A program made the translations under genes and the position numbers. This document shows positions 8,917-16,952 of a DNA stretch of 64,000 nt, in pieces. The stretch is from Haloplanus sp. HW8-1 (GTDB lineage Archaea; Halobacteriota; Halobacteria; Halobacteriales; Haloferacaceae). Within the stretch, counting starts at the first letter, position 1. Each line of letters opens with the position of its first letter. The notes under the pieces are model-generated. The model was not told the origin of the DNA. It searched no databases and worked only from the letters and a program-made list of their open reading frames with translations. The stretch is from contig NZ_CP098518.1 of NCBI RefSeq assembly GCF_023703795.1, positions 2,046,001 through 2,110,000 of the forward strand, written 5' to 3'.

Positions 8917-9963
8917 ATGGCCCTCTACGATCGCCTCGCCGACCTCCCCATCCGGGTCGACGGCGAGACTCGAACCTGCCAGGAGCGTGACACCTCCAGT
9001 GGCTTCGTCCGTGCGACCACCACCTTCGAACTCCACGGCGACGGCCACGTCGGCCGCGGCGAGGACGTGACCTACGACGTCGAGGATCACGACGCCCTCG
9101 CGGACGTCGGCGCCCTCGTCCCGACCGGCGAGTTCACGTTCGACGAGTTCTCGACCGCGCTCGACGACGTGGACTGTTTCCCCACCAAGGACCCCGAACA
9201 ACCCTCGGCCCGTCACTACCGCCGCTGGGCGCTGGAGAGCGCGGGCCTGGATCTGGCCCTGCGGCAGGCCGATACGGACCTCGCCGCCGCACTCGGCCGC
9301 GACCGCTCGCCGGTCCGCTTCGTCGTCAGCACCCGCCTCGGCGACCCGCCGACGACCGACCGCGTCGAGACTATCCTCGACCGGCATCCCGATCTGGGGC
9401 TGAAACTCGACCCCACGAGCGACTGGGACGCCGACCTCGTCGACGCCCTCGTGGCCACCGACGCCGTCCGCCTCCTCGACCTCAAGGGACACTACGCCGG
9501 GACGACGGTCGACCAACCGCCCGATCCCGAACTCTACGAACTGGTGATCGAGGGATTTCCAGACGCCGTGATCGAGGATCCGGCGCTCACCGACGGGACG
9601 CGGGCCGTCGTCGAATCCGCGCGGGACCGCCTCTCGTGGGACGCGCCGATCACCGGCGTCGCGAGCGTGCGTGACCTGCCCTTCGAACCCCGGTGGCTCA
9701 ACATCAAGCCCTCGCGGTTCGGCACCGTCGAGTCGCTGCTCGACACGGTCGAGTACGCCCGCGAACGCGACGTACGGCTGTACGGCGGCGGCCAGTTCGA
9801 ACTCGACGTGGGCCGCGATCACATCCAGACGCTCGCGGCGACGCTCTACCCGGACGGGCCGAACGACGTGGCCCCCGGCAGTTACAACCTGCCCGACCTG
9901 CCGGCCGATCCTCCCGGGAGCCCGCTGGTGCCGGGCGACGACCCGAGCGGCCTCGAGTTCTAA
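8917..9963 (+). CDS. Enolase-superfamily (mandelate-racemase-like) protein
   Basis: A 348-residue enzyme with the enolase-superfamily layout: N-terminal capping domain, then a barrel from about residue 130. Candidate metal ligands follow the barrel: Asp in LLDLKGHY, the acid pair in VIEDPAL and the region GVASVRDLPF; WLNIKPSRFG provides a lysine where the second barrel half is expected. The order resembles dipeptide epimerase or o-succinylbenzoate synthase relatives, but I cannot assign a substrate. The ATG at 8917 begins the compact MALYDRLADLPIRV; earlier codons overlap the DUF1405 gene. The stop overlaps the convergent downstream gene by 4 bp. Confidence 0.8.
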   Translation: MALYDRLADLPIRVDGETRTCQERDTSSGFVRATTTFELHGDGHVGRGEDVTYDVEDHDALADVGALVPTGEFTFDEFSTALDDVDCFPTKDPEQPSARHYRRWALESAGLDLALRQADTDLAAALGRDRSPVRFVVSTRLGDPPTTDRVETILDRHPDLGLKLDPTSDWDADLVDALVATDAVRLLDLKGHYAGTTVDQPPDPELYELVIEGFPDAVIEDPALTDGTRAVVESARDRLSWDAPITGVASVRDLPFEPRWLNIKPSRFGTVESLLDTVEYARERDVRLYGGGQFELDVGRDHIQTLAATLYPDGPNDVAPGSYNLPDLPADPPGSPLVPGDDPSGLEF

Positions 9964-10868
9964 CCCTCGTCCCGGTCGGCGTGGGCGCGCACCCAGAGTT
10001 CGCCGATCCGCGAGAGGCGCGTCCGGTAGGACTTCCCGTGTTCCTCCTGTTCGATGTACCCCTTCCCGCCGGGGCCGAGACGGTCGACGTTGTAGATGAC
10101 CTTCGACCGGAAGCTATCGGTGTACTCCTCGCCGAGTTCGGCCGCGAGCGCCTCCGCGAGTTCGGAGACGGATTCGAACTCGCCGTGGTCGCCGAGTTCG
10201 AAGAGGATCACTTCCTCGAAGGGCTTGACGTTCGAGAAGGAAGCCACCGGCAGTTCGACGATGTGGTTGTCGCCGATCCGCTTGGCCCCGATGGTGGTGC
10301 CACGCTCGTCGAACTCGTTGAGCAGTTCGGTCGTCCCGTCGAGGCGCTCCCGAATCCGCTCGCCGTCGGGTGATCCCTCCTCGATGAGTTGCTGCAGGAG
10401 ATCACGGTTCGCGCGCAGTTCCTCCGCCAATTCCGTCTCCAGGTACTTCTCGGGGGCGGTGTAGTAGGTGTGGATGCGGTCCCGGTCGGCCTGGCGTTCG
10501 AGCGTAATAGAGTGGGCGGCGGTGGCGAAGGCGAAACTCACCGGCCGGGGCATCGAACTCACGTTGACCCACACCTCGCCGTCCGGCGCGCCCTCGTCGA
10601 GTTGCTCGTTGATGAGGTCGAAGGCGTGTTCGAAGGCGGCGTCGTAGTCGTAGACGTCCTCGATGACGACGCGACTGGTTTCGGCGCCGAGCAGGTTCCG
10701 GAAATCCTGCTCCAGTTTGGCCGAGATGTTCCGCGAGTACTCAACGTTGGCCTCGCTCCCGACCGCCCCCTCGAGTAAGATGACCCGATCCACGTCGAAC
10801 TGGTCGCGGATGAGCGGCGCGATCAGTCGGTCGTAGTCGAAGCCGACCGGGACGATGTGGGTCTGCAT
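9960..10868 (-). CDS. CARF-like domain plus winged-helix regulator (HFX_2341/DUF6293-type)
   Basis: A 302-residue protein. The N-terminal 150 residues look like a CARF-type Rossmann sensor (THIVPVGFDYDRLIAPLIRD, then VWVNVSSMPRPVSFAFATAA), and the C-terminal 100 residues like a winged helix (FESVSELAEALAAELG, then VIYNVDRLG). From memory it matches the haloarchaeal HFX_2341 regulator family (DUF6293). CARF domains bind cyclic oligonucleotides or other nucleotide ligands, but no CRISPR or other defence genes are nearby, so a CRISPR role is not supported here. A strong AT-rich TATA element lies at 10892-10901. Confidence 0.8.
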   Translation of the reverse strand: MQTHIVPVGFDYDRLIAPLIRDQFDVDRVILLEGAVGSEANVEYSRNISAKLEQDFRNLLGAETSRVVIEDVYDYDAAFEHAFDLINEQLDEGAPDGEVWVNVSSMPRPVSFAFATAAHSITLERQADRDRIHTYYTAPEKYLETELAEELRANRDLLQQLIEEGSPDGERIRERLDGTTELLNEFDERGTTIGAKRIGDNHIVELPVASFSNVKPFEEVILFELGDHGEFESVSELAEALAAELGEEYTDSFRSKVIYNVDRLGPGGKGYIEQEEHGKSYRTRLSRIGELWVRAHADRDEG

Positions 10869-10891
10869 ACGTGGGACGAAGAGGGCGGTGA

Positions 10892-10901
10892 TTAAATAAA
10901 A
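10892..10901 (-). promoter_or_regulatory. TATA-like promoter element of the CARF-type regulator
   Basis: TTTTATTTAA on the minus strand, 24-33 bp upstream of the ATG at 10868, in otherwise GC-rich sequence. The spacing fits a leaderless haloarchaeal transcript. Confidence 0.65.
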
Positions 10902-11013
10902 CCAGTCTCGCGGCCGGTCACCGGTCGACCGCCGGCGCAGTTCGCTCTTCGGGGTCCGTGGGCTGCGTGGATCATGATTAATAACGGAGCGTCACCATTC
11001 CTCTCGCGTGTTA

Positions 11014-11808
11014 ATGAGACGCCGAATCGATCGGGCTCTGAGTGGCGTTTATCGATTCGCTTATCCGGCTTTGGATTCGCTGGGGCTGACGACCACGATC
11101 GAGGCGACGTACGAGCGCGCTCGCATTGCCTCCGGGTTCTACGACGAAGTCGACGTCGTGGTGTGTGACTCCACGTTCACCTTCCTCACCGCACCGGGGG
11201 CGGCGGCAGATGTCGAGCGATTCCTCACCGAGGACGAGAGTGCGGTTCTTGAGGATATGTGGGAGCACCTCGACGACGACGATGTCGTCTTCGATATTGG
11301 TGGGGGAATCGGATACTACACGGTGATCGCCGCCTCGAAGGCATCGGATGGGGAGGTACACGCGTTTGAACCGAACGTACGGAACACGGTGCGAATTGAG
11401 AAACATGCGTCGATGTCTGGTACGGCGGACCGGGTTTCGACACACAGGGTGGCGCTGACGGACAAGGCCGATTCGGAGTCGTCGTGGATCGCCAATCATC
11501 GGATATCAGGGATTCAGCACACGTCCGGCGATCGACTCGTCGCCTTCAAATCGTTGCCGACGCCGAACGTCGTGAAGATGGACATCCAGGGCGCGGAACT
11601 CGACGCGATCAGGGGCCTCACGGAGACGCTCTCCCGTCCCGAATGTCGGCTGGTGTACGTCGAAGTCCACGCGGACGAGGATATCGACTACTCGCTGTCG
11701 GAACCGGAACAGGCATCGCTCGAAGACACGCTCCGAAACTGTGGGTTCACCGTCGAGCGGTTCGACGAGAAAGACCACGAGTATTTTGTTCGGGCCATGA
11801 AGGAGTGA
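11014..11808 (+). CDS. FkbM-family methyltransferase
   Basis: A 264-residue SAM-dependent methyltransferase. SAM motif I is VVFDIGGGIGYYTVIAA (about residue 92), followed by VHAFEPNVRNTVRIEKH and the FkbM signature VVKMDIQGAELDAIRG. Relatives O-methylate sugars or natural products; in haloarchaea they often sit in glycan clusters, but none surrounds this one. The codon mix is visibly less GC-biased than its neighbours, and it lies between a CARF regulator and a decayed gene, suggesting recent acquisition. A GTG at 11008 is an alternative start. A TATA-like GATTAATAAC occurs about 30 bp upstream. Confidence 0.88.
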   Translation: MRRRIDRALSGVYRFAYPALDSLGLTTTIEATYERARIASGFYDEVDVVVCDSTFTFLTAPGAAADVERFLTEDESAVLEDMWEHLDDDDVVFDIGGGIGYYTVIAASKASDGEVHAFEPNVRNTVRIEKHASMSGTADRVSTHRVALTDKADSESSWIANHRISGIQHTSGDRLVAFKSLPTPNVVKMDIQGAELDAIRGLTETLSRPECRLVYVEVHADEDIDYSLSEPEQASLEDTLRNCGFTVERFDEKDHEYFVRAMKE

Positions 11809-12037
11809 CTACGGTGGCGGGAAGGCGTTCAAAACAGCTCCTGATCTCCACCGAACTCAGGTATCCGTCCTGCGTCGGCCCCTCTCGTCGGCAGATATCG
11901 AGGGACTGCACGTTCTATGACTGCTGGAATGGCTGGCGGTGGTCCCCGGGCTGAGTTCATTGCCGTCTCGCCGAACCGGCCGCTCACACATATAGCGACG
12001 GCACCGTCACCTCGTCGCCCACAGAGATGGCCCGCCC

Positions 12038-12776
12038 TCAACTCATCTCGGGCACCTGCGAGATCAGCATTACCGTGTAGTTGTGGGGGAACGCCTCGGG
12101 GTCGGCCCACTCCGGAAACGTCGCCTCACGGCGCTCGACGAACCGCTCTTGGAACCGGTCAAGCGGTTCGCCCGTCTTCGGGTCGCGGCTCGGGACGACA
12201 CACCGCGCAGGGTTCGTACCCCTCGAAGCTGACGTCGTCGCCGTCGACGATGAACCCTGGCGCGTCGCTCCCCACGAACCGATCCTCCCGGAACGCGGGG
12301 ACGCCGCCGACCTCGACGGGCATGTCGTCGAACCATGACGCCACCGCCTCCAGCGTCGCCGTGCTGATCACCGACGGACCCGCGTCGGGCCGGTCGACGA
12401 ACGCCGGCGGTTCGTGCCGGCGGAACTCCACGTCGTCGCCGATGAACTCGCCGAACCACTCTTTCGCGACCGCCCGGCCGTCATCGGCCGAAGGGTCGAA
12501 CTATCGGCGGTCGTCGTCGGCCTTCAGGTCGACCCTCAGCGTCCTCGTCTCGGCGTCGAACGTCGTCCGAAGATCGTGGAATCGGCCGGTCTGCTTGCCG
12601 TTGTAGGCCAGCGTCTGCATCTGATTGCCCGTCTCGATCCGGCCGGCCACGGGCTCACACATGCCGAACTCGCGGTCGCAGACCAACGTTCCCGACTCGG
12701 CGATCCGCACCGATTCGACCGCCATCCCGTCGAGTTCCTTCACCGGGTACCGCCCGAGCCCTGCGACGTGCGCCAT
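12038..12776 (-). pseudogene. Decayed MOSC-domain protein gene (nonsense codon and frameshift)
   Basis: Reading from an ATG at 12776 gives MAHVAGLGRYPVKELDGM, the N-terminal beta-barrel of MOSC proteins (sulfur carriers related to molybdenum-cofactor sulfurase). A TAG at 12501-12503 interrupts the frame; the same frame then continues with FDPSADDGRAVAKEWF and PSVISTATLEAVASWF, typical MOSC sequence. Near 12205-12215 the frame shifts, and the C-terminus continues in another frame as VVPSRDPKTGEPL down to PHNYTVMLISQVPEMS and a TGA at 12038. The expected order of family blocks is kept, so this is a once-complete gene with two lesions, or a gene damaged by sequencing errors. Confidence 0.82.
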
Positions 12777-12919
12777 GGGGCCCCGACACGCCCGTCGACC
12801 GCATAACCGTTGGTGCGAACGCACGACTGTGTCGGTGCCCGGCGACTGCCGGGGCGCTCCGGGGGCGTGGTCGCTCGCGTCCGACCGGCGAGTACGACAG
12901 GTATTTCCCGCCTGCCCAA

Positions 12920-12930
12920 AAAGTATATAG
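12920..12930 (+). promoter_or_regulatory. TATA-like promoter and leader of dnaG
   Basis: AAAGTATATAG lies 63-73 bp before the dnaG ATG, implying a leader of roughly 40 nt. CGCCT / AGGCG 5-bp arms flank the TATA element (12909-12913 and 12929-12933). A short hairpin, CCCCT-ACG-AGGGG, stands just before the start codon (12973-12985). Confidence 0.5.
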
Positions 12931-12992
12931 GCGTACATGGGACGGTCCATGTCGCCATCATCATCACCATCACCCCTACGAGGGGATCATCA

Positions 12993-14345
12993 ATGGACGA
13001 CACAGCCAAATACCTCATTCACGCATCGATCGCGGCCGACGGCGTCGTCGAGCGAAGCGACGTCGTCGGTGCCGTCTTCGGGCAGACCGAGGGCCTGCTC
13101 GGCGACGAACTCGATCTCCGGGATCTCCAGCAGTCCTCCAAAGTCGGCCGTATCGACGTTCAGATCGACAGCGAAAACGGACAGTCCTTCGGTCGCATCA
13201 CCATCGCCAGCAGCCTCGACAAGGTCGAGACGGCCATCCTCGCCGCGTCGCTCGAAACCATCGACCGCGTCGGCCCGTGTCAGGCCTCCGTCGAGGTGAC
13301 GAACATCGAGGACGTCCGCGAAGCCAAGCGCCGGAAGGTCGTCGACCGCGCGAAGGAACTGCTCGCCGGATCGTTCGACGAGAGCGTCATGGACTCCTCG
13401 AAGATCTTAGAGGAGGTCCGCGAGAGCGTCCGGATCGACGACATCACCGACTACCGGTCGCTCCCGGCCGGGCCACGCGTGGCCGACGCCGACGCTGTCA
13501 TCGTCGTCGAGGGCCGCGCGGACGTGCTCACCCTCCTCCAGTACGGCGTCAAGAACGCCGTCGCCGTGGAGGGCACCAACGTCCCAGACGCGGTGGCGGA
13601 CCTGACCGCCGAGCGGACCGTCACGGCCTTCCTGGATGGCGACCGCGGCGGCGAACTCATCCTGCGGGAACTCGCGCAGGTGGGCGACGTGGACTACGTC
13701 GTCTTCGCCCCGGAGGGCCGATCCGTCGAGGACCTCGCCCGCCAGGAGGTCATGTCGGCGCTCCGTGACAAGACGCCGTACGGCGACCTCTTCGACGGCG
13801 ACGATCCGCCGGCGCCCGCCGCCCTGGCCGAGACCGACGATCCCGCCGAGAAAGCGCCCACCGCCGCCGTCTCCGTCGCCACCACCTCGGCGGTCGACGA
13901 GTCGGGTCACACCGACGCCGAGACGGGGGACGCGGACGCCGACCGCGCCGAGACGGGGGACGCGGACGCCGACCGCGCCGAGACGGGGGACGCGGACGCC
14001 GACGCCGGTGCCGCGGAGAGCAACGGTGTGGCACGCGACGAGTCGTCGACGCTCCGGGGCCACGTCCGAGCGGTGATCGACGCGGAGACCGGGACGGCCC
14101 GCCTCCTCGACGGGGACTTCGAGGTCGTCGAGTCGGTGCCCGTGACCGACGCCTTCGACGCGGTATCGGAAGCGGGGACGGCGCCGTACGCGGTGGTCCT
14201 CGACGGGGAACTCACCCAGCGACTGCTCGACGTGGCGGCCCAGCGTGGCGTCGAACAGATCGTCGCCCGATCGGCGGCCGAGATGGTCAAGACACCCGTC
14301 GACGTTCGCGTCCGGACGATCGACCAGTTGGCGACCGCCGACTGA
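12993..14345 (+). CDS. dnaG: Archaeal DnaG primase
   Basis: Archaeal DnaG-type RNA primase, also a subunit of the archaeal exosome. The 450-residue protein starts MDDTAKYLIHASIAADGVVE (archaeal N-terminal domain) and carries a Toprim domain at about residues 165-250 with VIVVEGRADVLTLL (catalytic Glu) and the acidic FLDGDRGG motif. After about residue 270 comes an acidic low-complexity linker containing three copies of a ten-residue AETGDADADR-type unit, then a C-terminal domain ending QLATAD. The ATG at 12993 is the family start. Linker length varies among haloarchaeal homologues. Confidence 0.96.
   Translation: MDDTAKYLIHASIAADGVVERSDVVGAVFGQTEGLLGDELDLRDLQQSSKVGRIDVQIDSENGQSFGRITIASSLDKVETAILAASLETIDRVGPCQASVEVTNIEDVREAKRRKVVDRAKELLAGSFDESVMDSSKILEEVRESVRIDDITDYRSLPAGPRVADADAVIVVEGRADVLTLLQYGVKNAVAVEGTNVPDAVADLTAERTVTAFLDGDRGGELILRELAQVGDVDYVVFAPEGRSVEDLARQEVMSALRDKTPYGDLFDGDDPPAPAALAETDDPAEKAPTAAVSVATTSAVDESGHTDAETGDADADRAETGDADADRAETGDADADAGAAESNGVARDESSTLRGHVRAVIDAETGTARLLDGDFEVVESVPVTDAFDAVSEAGTAPYAVVLDGELTQRLLDVAAQRGVEQIVARSAAEMVKTPVDVRVRTIDQLATAD
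13921..14004 (+). repeat. 30-bp in-frame tandem repeat in the dnaG linker
   Basis: Two exact 30-bp units (13921-13950, 13951-13980) and a partial third copy encode repeats of ETGDADADRA. The unit is a multiple of three, so copy-number changes keep the frame. Confidence 0.85.
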
Positions 14346-14359
14346 CGGCAGGACCGCGC

Positions 14360-14830
14360 TCACCCGTCGTCGGTCGACCGCCGATACCGGATCGCCGCCC
14401 CATCGGCGAAAAAGTCGGGCAGCCGACGCGTTTTCTCGAACCCACAGCGGCGGTACAGCGATCGCGCTGGCTCGTTGTCCGGGGCGACGGTGACCGTGAG
14501 GCGGTCGGCCTCGGCCGCACACGCCGACAGCAACGCCGTCGCAACCCCCTCGCGTCGGTGCTCGGGATCGACGACCAGTTCCGCCACGTAGGTCGTCCCG
14601 TCGCCGTGGACGGCGAGCAGGTAGCCCACCGGGGATTCGGCGTCTCCGTCGGCCGTCGCGACGAGGGCCGCCGCCGGCGTGAGGATCTCCCCGTCCTCCT
14701 CGCCGCCCGCTCCGTTGTCGTCCCCGTCTCCGCCGACGGCGGCGGCGAGGAGCTCCGGACTCGGCTCCCGGAGGTGCGACTGGAGGCGGGCGAGCGCGGC
14801 GCGGTCGCCGGGTCGTGCGCGGCGAATCAC
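14360..14830 (-). CDS. GNAT-family N-acetyltransferase
   Basis: A 156-residue acetyl-CoA-dependent acetyltransferase. Motif A is visible as LVVDPEHRREGVATALL (R-x-x-G-x-A), followed by LTVTVAPDNEPARSLYRRCG, resembling RimI-type enzymes, although the substrate cannot be read from sequence. A Gly/Asp-rich insert (GGDGDDNGAGGEEDG) sits near residue 40. The GTG start at 14830 overlaps the TGA stop of the upstream DUF92 gene (GTGA, 14827-14830), implying translational coupling. Confidence 0.85.
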   Translation of the reverse strand: MIRRARPGDRAALARLQSHLREPSPELLAAAVGGDGDDNGAGGEEDGEILTPAAALVATADGDAESPVGYLLAVHGDGTTYVAELVVDPEHRREGVATALLSACAAEADRLTVTVAPDNEPARSLYRRCGFEKTRRLPDFFADGAAIRYRRSTDDG

Positions 14831-16140
14831 AGCAACAGGGCGGCGAACCCGGCGCTCACGACGGCGCCGGCGAGGGTGCCGAGGAAGTTGACGGTCTGGT
14901 TGCCGACCCGTCCACCCTCCAGCGTCGCTCCGAGGAGGCTGTCGACGGTCATGCCGGCGACCCCGCCGCAGACGACGGCGAGGGCAGCGAGTCGTGGCGA
15001 GGCGAACGCGAAGAAGCCGACGGCGACGGCCGAGACGGCGACGGCGCCGACGGCGCCGACGACGTAGCCTTGCCAGGTGACTCCGCCGTCGGTGCCAGGA
15101 TCGACCCGCCGGAGCGTCGTGATGAGCCGCGGATCGTCGAACAGGACACCGATCTCGCTGGAGAGCGTATCGCTCATGGCTGCGGCGAGTGACCCGGTGA
15201 ACGCGAACCGGAACAGGTCGGCGTCCATGGGCATCTGACCGCTGGCGGCGAAGCCGATGACGGCGACGAGCGCCACGGCGGCGTTGCCGAGGACGTTCCC
15301 GCTTCCCCGTGCGCCCTCGTTGTCCTCGGCGACGCCTCGCTCCCGCTTCTCCTCGTAGCGGTACTTCGCGGAGAGTCCACCGATGCCGAAGAAAGCGATC
15401 AGGACGGCGAACCAGCCGACGCCGCCGAAGACGATGGTGAGCAAGGCGAGCAATACGCCGGTCACCATCCCGGGGACCGACGCAGTGCCAGTTCGGTAGG
15501 AGAGATAGCCCAGCGCGACGGTGACCCCGAGGGCGGCACCCACTTCGGCGAGTCCCGCGGCGACGCCGATGGCGTCGAACAACCACAGGAGGAGTCCGGT
15601 CGAGAGCATCACCAGCGGATCGTCGCGTTCGTAGAGCATCGAGCGCAGGAGTGCGGCGACGAGGGCCCCGGCCGCGGCGAGGAAGATGGCGGCGGGGAGC
15701 GATGGGGTCGTCCCGAGGTTCCACCCGACGAGTAGTTGGCCGGCGAGGGCAGCGAGGAAGGCAACCAGGCCGAAGCCGGCCGTCGAGGCTGCCGGGTCGT
15801 TGTCCACCCGTTCGACCGCGCGTGCGCCGACCTTGCCGTACGCGACGACGAAGACAGCGGCGACGAAGACCGACGTGGGCATCGACTCACGGGGTGCCGT
15901 CGACAGGATGGCGAGGCCGGTCGCTGCGAGTGCGAAGCCAGCGAGGCCGTTGAGTCGGCCGTCCCGTCGGTCCTGGGGCCGAGCGAAGAGGTCGAACACC
16001 GGCCCCTCGTCCACGACGAACGCGGCGAGGAGCGCCACGATGGCGAAGGGAGCGGCGGCCGCGCGCCCGAGTTCCGGGGCGGCGAGCGCGAGCGTCCCGA
16101 CGGCCGCGAACGCCCCTGCCCGCCGAAGGGTGGACGTCAC
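14827..16140 (-). CDS. DUF92 (TMEM19-like) membrane protein
   Basis: A 437-residue protein with roughly ten to twelve hydrophobic segments. The C-terminal half carries DUF92 signatures: GGLSAKYRYEEKRERG, NVLGNAAVAL, FTGSLAAAMSDTLSSEIG and the closing GNQTVNFLGTLAGAVVSA. Bacterial and plant relatives include phytyl-phosphate kinase-like and TMEM19 proteins, so a CTP-dependent prenyl-lipid kinase role is conceivable but unproven. The GTG at 16140 is chosen as the last plausible start before the first membrane segment; an ATG at 16233 would add 31 residues reaching the promoter region of the divergent gene. Confidence 0.82.
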   Translation of the reverse strand: MTSTLRRAGAFAAVGTLALAAPELGRAAAAPFAIVALLAAFVVDEGPVFDLFARPQDRRDGRLNGLAGFALAATGLAILSTAPRESMPTSVFVAAVFVVAYGKVGARAVERVDNDPAASTAGFGLVAFLAALAGQLLVGWNLGTTPSLPAAIFLAAAGALVAALLRSMLYERDDPLVMLSTGLLLWLFDAIGVAAGLAEVGAALGVTVALGYLSYRTGTASVPGMVTGVLLALLTIVFGGVGWFAVLIAFFGIGGLSAKYRYEEKRERGVAEDNEGARGSGNVLGNAAVALVAVIGFAASGQMPMDADLFRFAFTGSLAAAMSDTLSSEIGVLFDDPRLITTLRRVDPGTDGGVTWQGYVVGAVGAVAVSAVAVGFFAFASPRLAALAVVCGGVAGMTVDSLLGATLEGGRVGNQTVNFLGTLAGAVVSAGFAALLL

Positions 16141-16247
16141 ACCCTCCGGTATCCCCGATGGCCACTTAACGCTCCCGACACGCCCCGCTCGCGTCCACCA
16201 GTCCGCCGGATCCGTGGCTTTTTGCGCCGTCACCCCCTGTCGCCGTC

Positions 16248-16856
16248 GTGGGACTGTACGACCGCTATCTCGCCCTCAGACAGCGGGTCCACGACGGCGA
16301 TCCTCCTGCTCATGTCGCCATCGTGCTCACCGAACGCGACCTGCTGGAACAGGGTGCGTACGACCGCCTCGAACGCGTCCTCCGCTGGGCCTTCGAGTAC
16401 GGCGCCGACCGCGTCACCGTCTCGGTGAGCGTCCTCGACGAGGCGGTAGTGCCGACGTTGGAGCGCGAACTCCGGTCGGTCGACGCCCCCCGCCCCGTGG
16501 CCGTCCGCGCCCCCGACGACACCGAACCCGTCGCGGCGCCCGTCCAGGTGAACGTCGGCCTCGGCGGCAAAGGGGAGTTCGCCGCCGCCGTCCGCTCGCT
16601 GGCCGAGGAGGTCGACGCCGATCGCCTCGACCCCGAAGACGTCGACGAGACCGACGTGGAACGCCGCCTGGTCTTCCCCGACGAACCCGACCTGCTGATC
16701 AAGACCGGCGCCGAGCGCCTCTCGGATTTCATGATCTGGCAGTCGGTCTACTCGGAACTCTACTTCACCGACGTGAACTGGCGGGACGTGCGCAAGCGCG
16801 ACTACCTCCGGGCGGTGCTGGACTACCAGAACCGCCAGCGGCGCTTCGGTCGTTAG
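16248..16856 (+). CDS. Degenerate cis-prenyltransferase (UppS family, catalytic Asp missing)
   Basis: A 202-residue member of the undecaprenyl-diphosphate synthase family. The C-terminal substrate region is recognisable (LLIKTGAERLSDFMIWQSVY, then ELYFTDVNWRDVRKRDYLRA), matching the RTGGE-R-SNFL-W and E-W-D-F blocks of active enzymes. The N-terminal MDGNRR motif with the essential Asp is replaced by VAIVLTERDLL, and the protein is about 100 residues shorter than the paralogue at 17883-18809. It may be a non-catalytic partner (NgBR-like) of that enzyme. Translation starts at a GTG. Confidence 0.82.
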   Translation: MGLYDRYLALRQRVHDGDPPAHVAIVLTERDLLEQGAYDRLERVLRWAFEYGADRVTVSVSVLDEAVVPTLERELRSVDAPRPVAVRAPDDTEPVAAPVQVNVGLGGKGEFAAAVRSLAEEVDADRLDPEDVDETDVERRLVFPDEPDLLIKTGAERLSDFMIWQSVYSELYFTDVNWRDVRKRDYLRAVLDYQNRQRRFGR

Positions 16857-16952
16857 ACCGAAGCACGTCGTGGTAACGACGGCGGTTCGGACGCTGAGCG
16901 TCGGCACGCGTCGCTCCGTCGCCGATTCGGACGCCACCCGACGCGTCGTCGT

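Noticed and set aside
12501-12503. Recoding of TAG as pyrrolysine in the MOSC gene
   Set aside because: Haloarchaea have no pyrrolysine system that I know of, and a second lesion (frameshift) exists in the same gene.
12936-12992. Poly-His-like stretch (CATCATCATCACCATCAC) before dnaG as a coding tag or small peptide
   Set aside because: It lies in the leader of dnaG, out of any convincing gene, and is probably chance sequence.
13921-14004. CRISPR-like direct repeats
   Set aside because: The 30-bp units are contiguous without spacers and translate in frame as part of DnaG.
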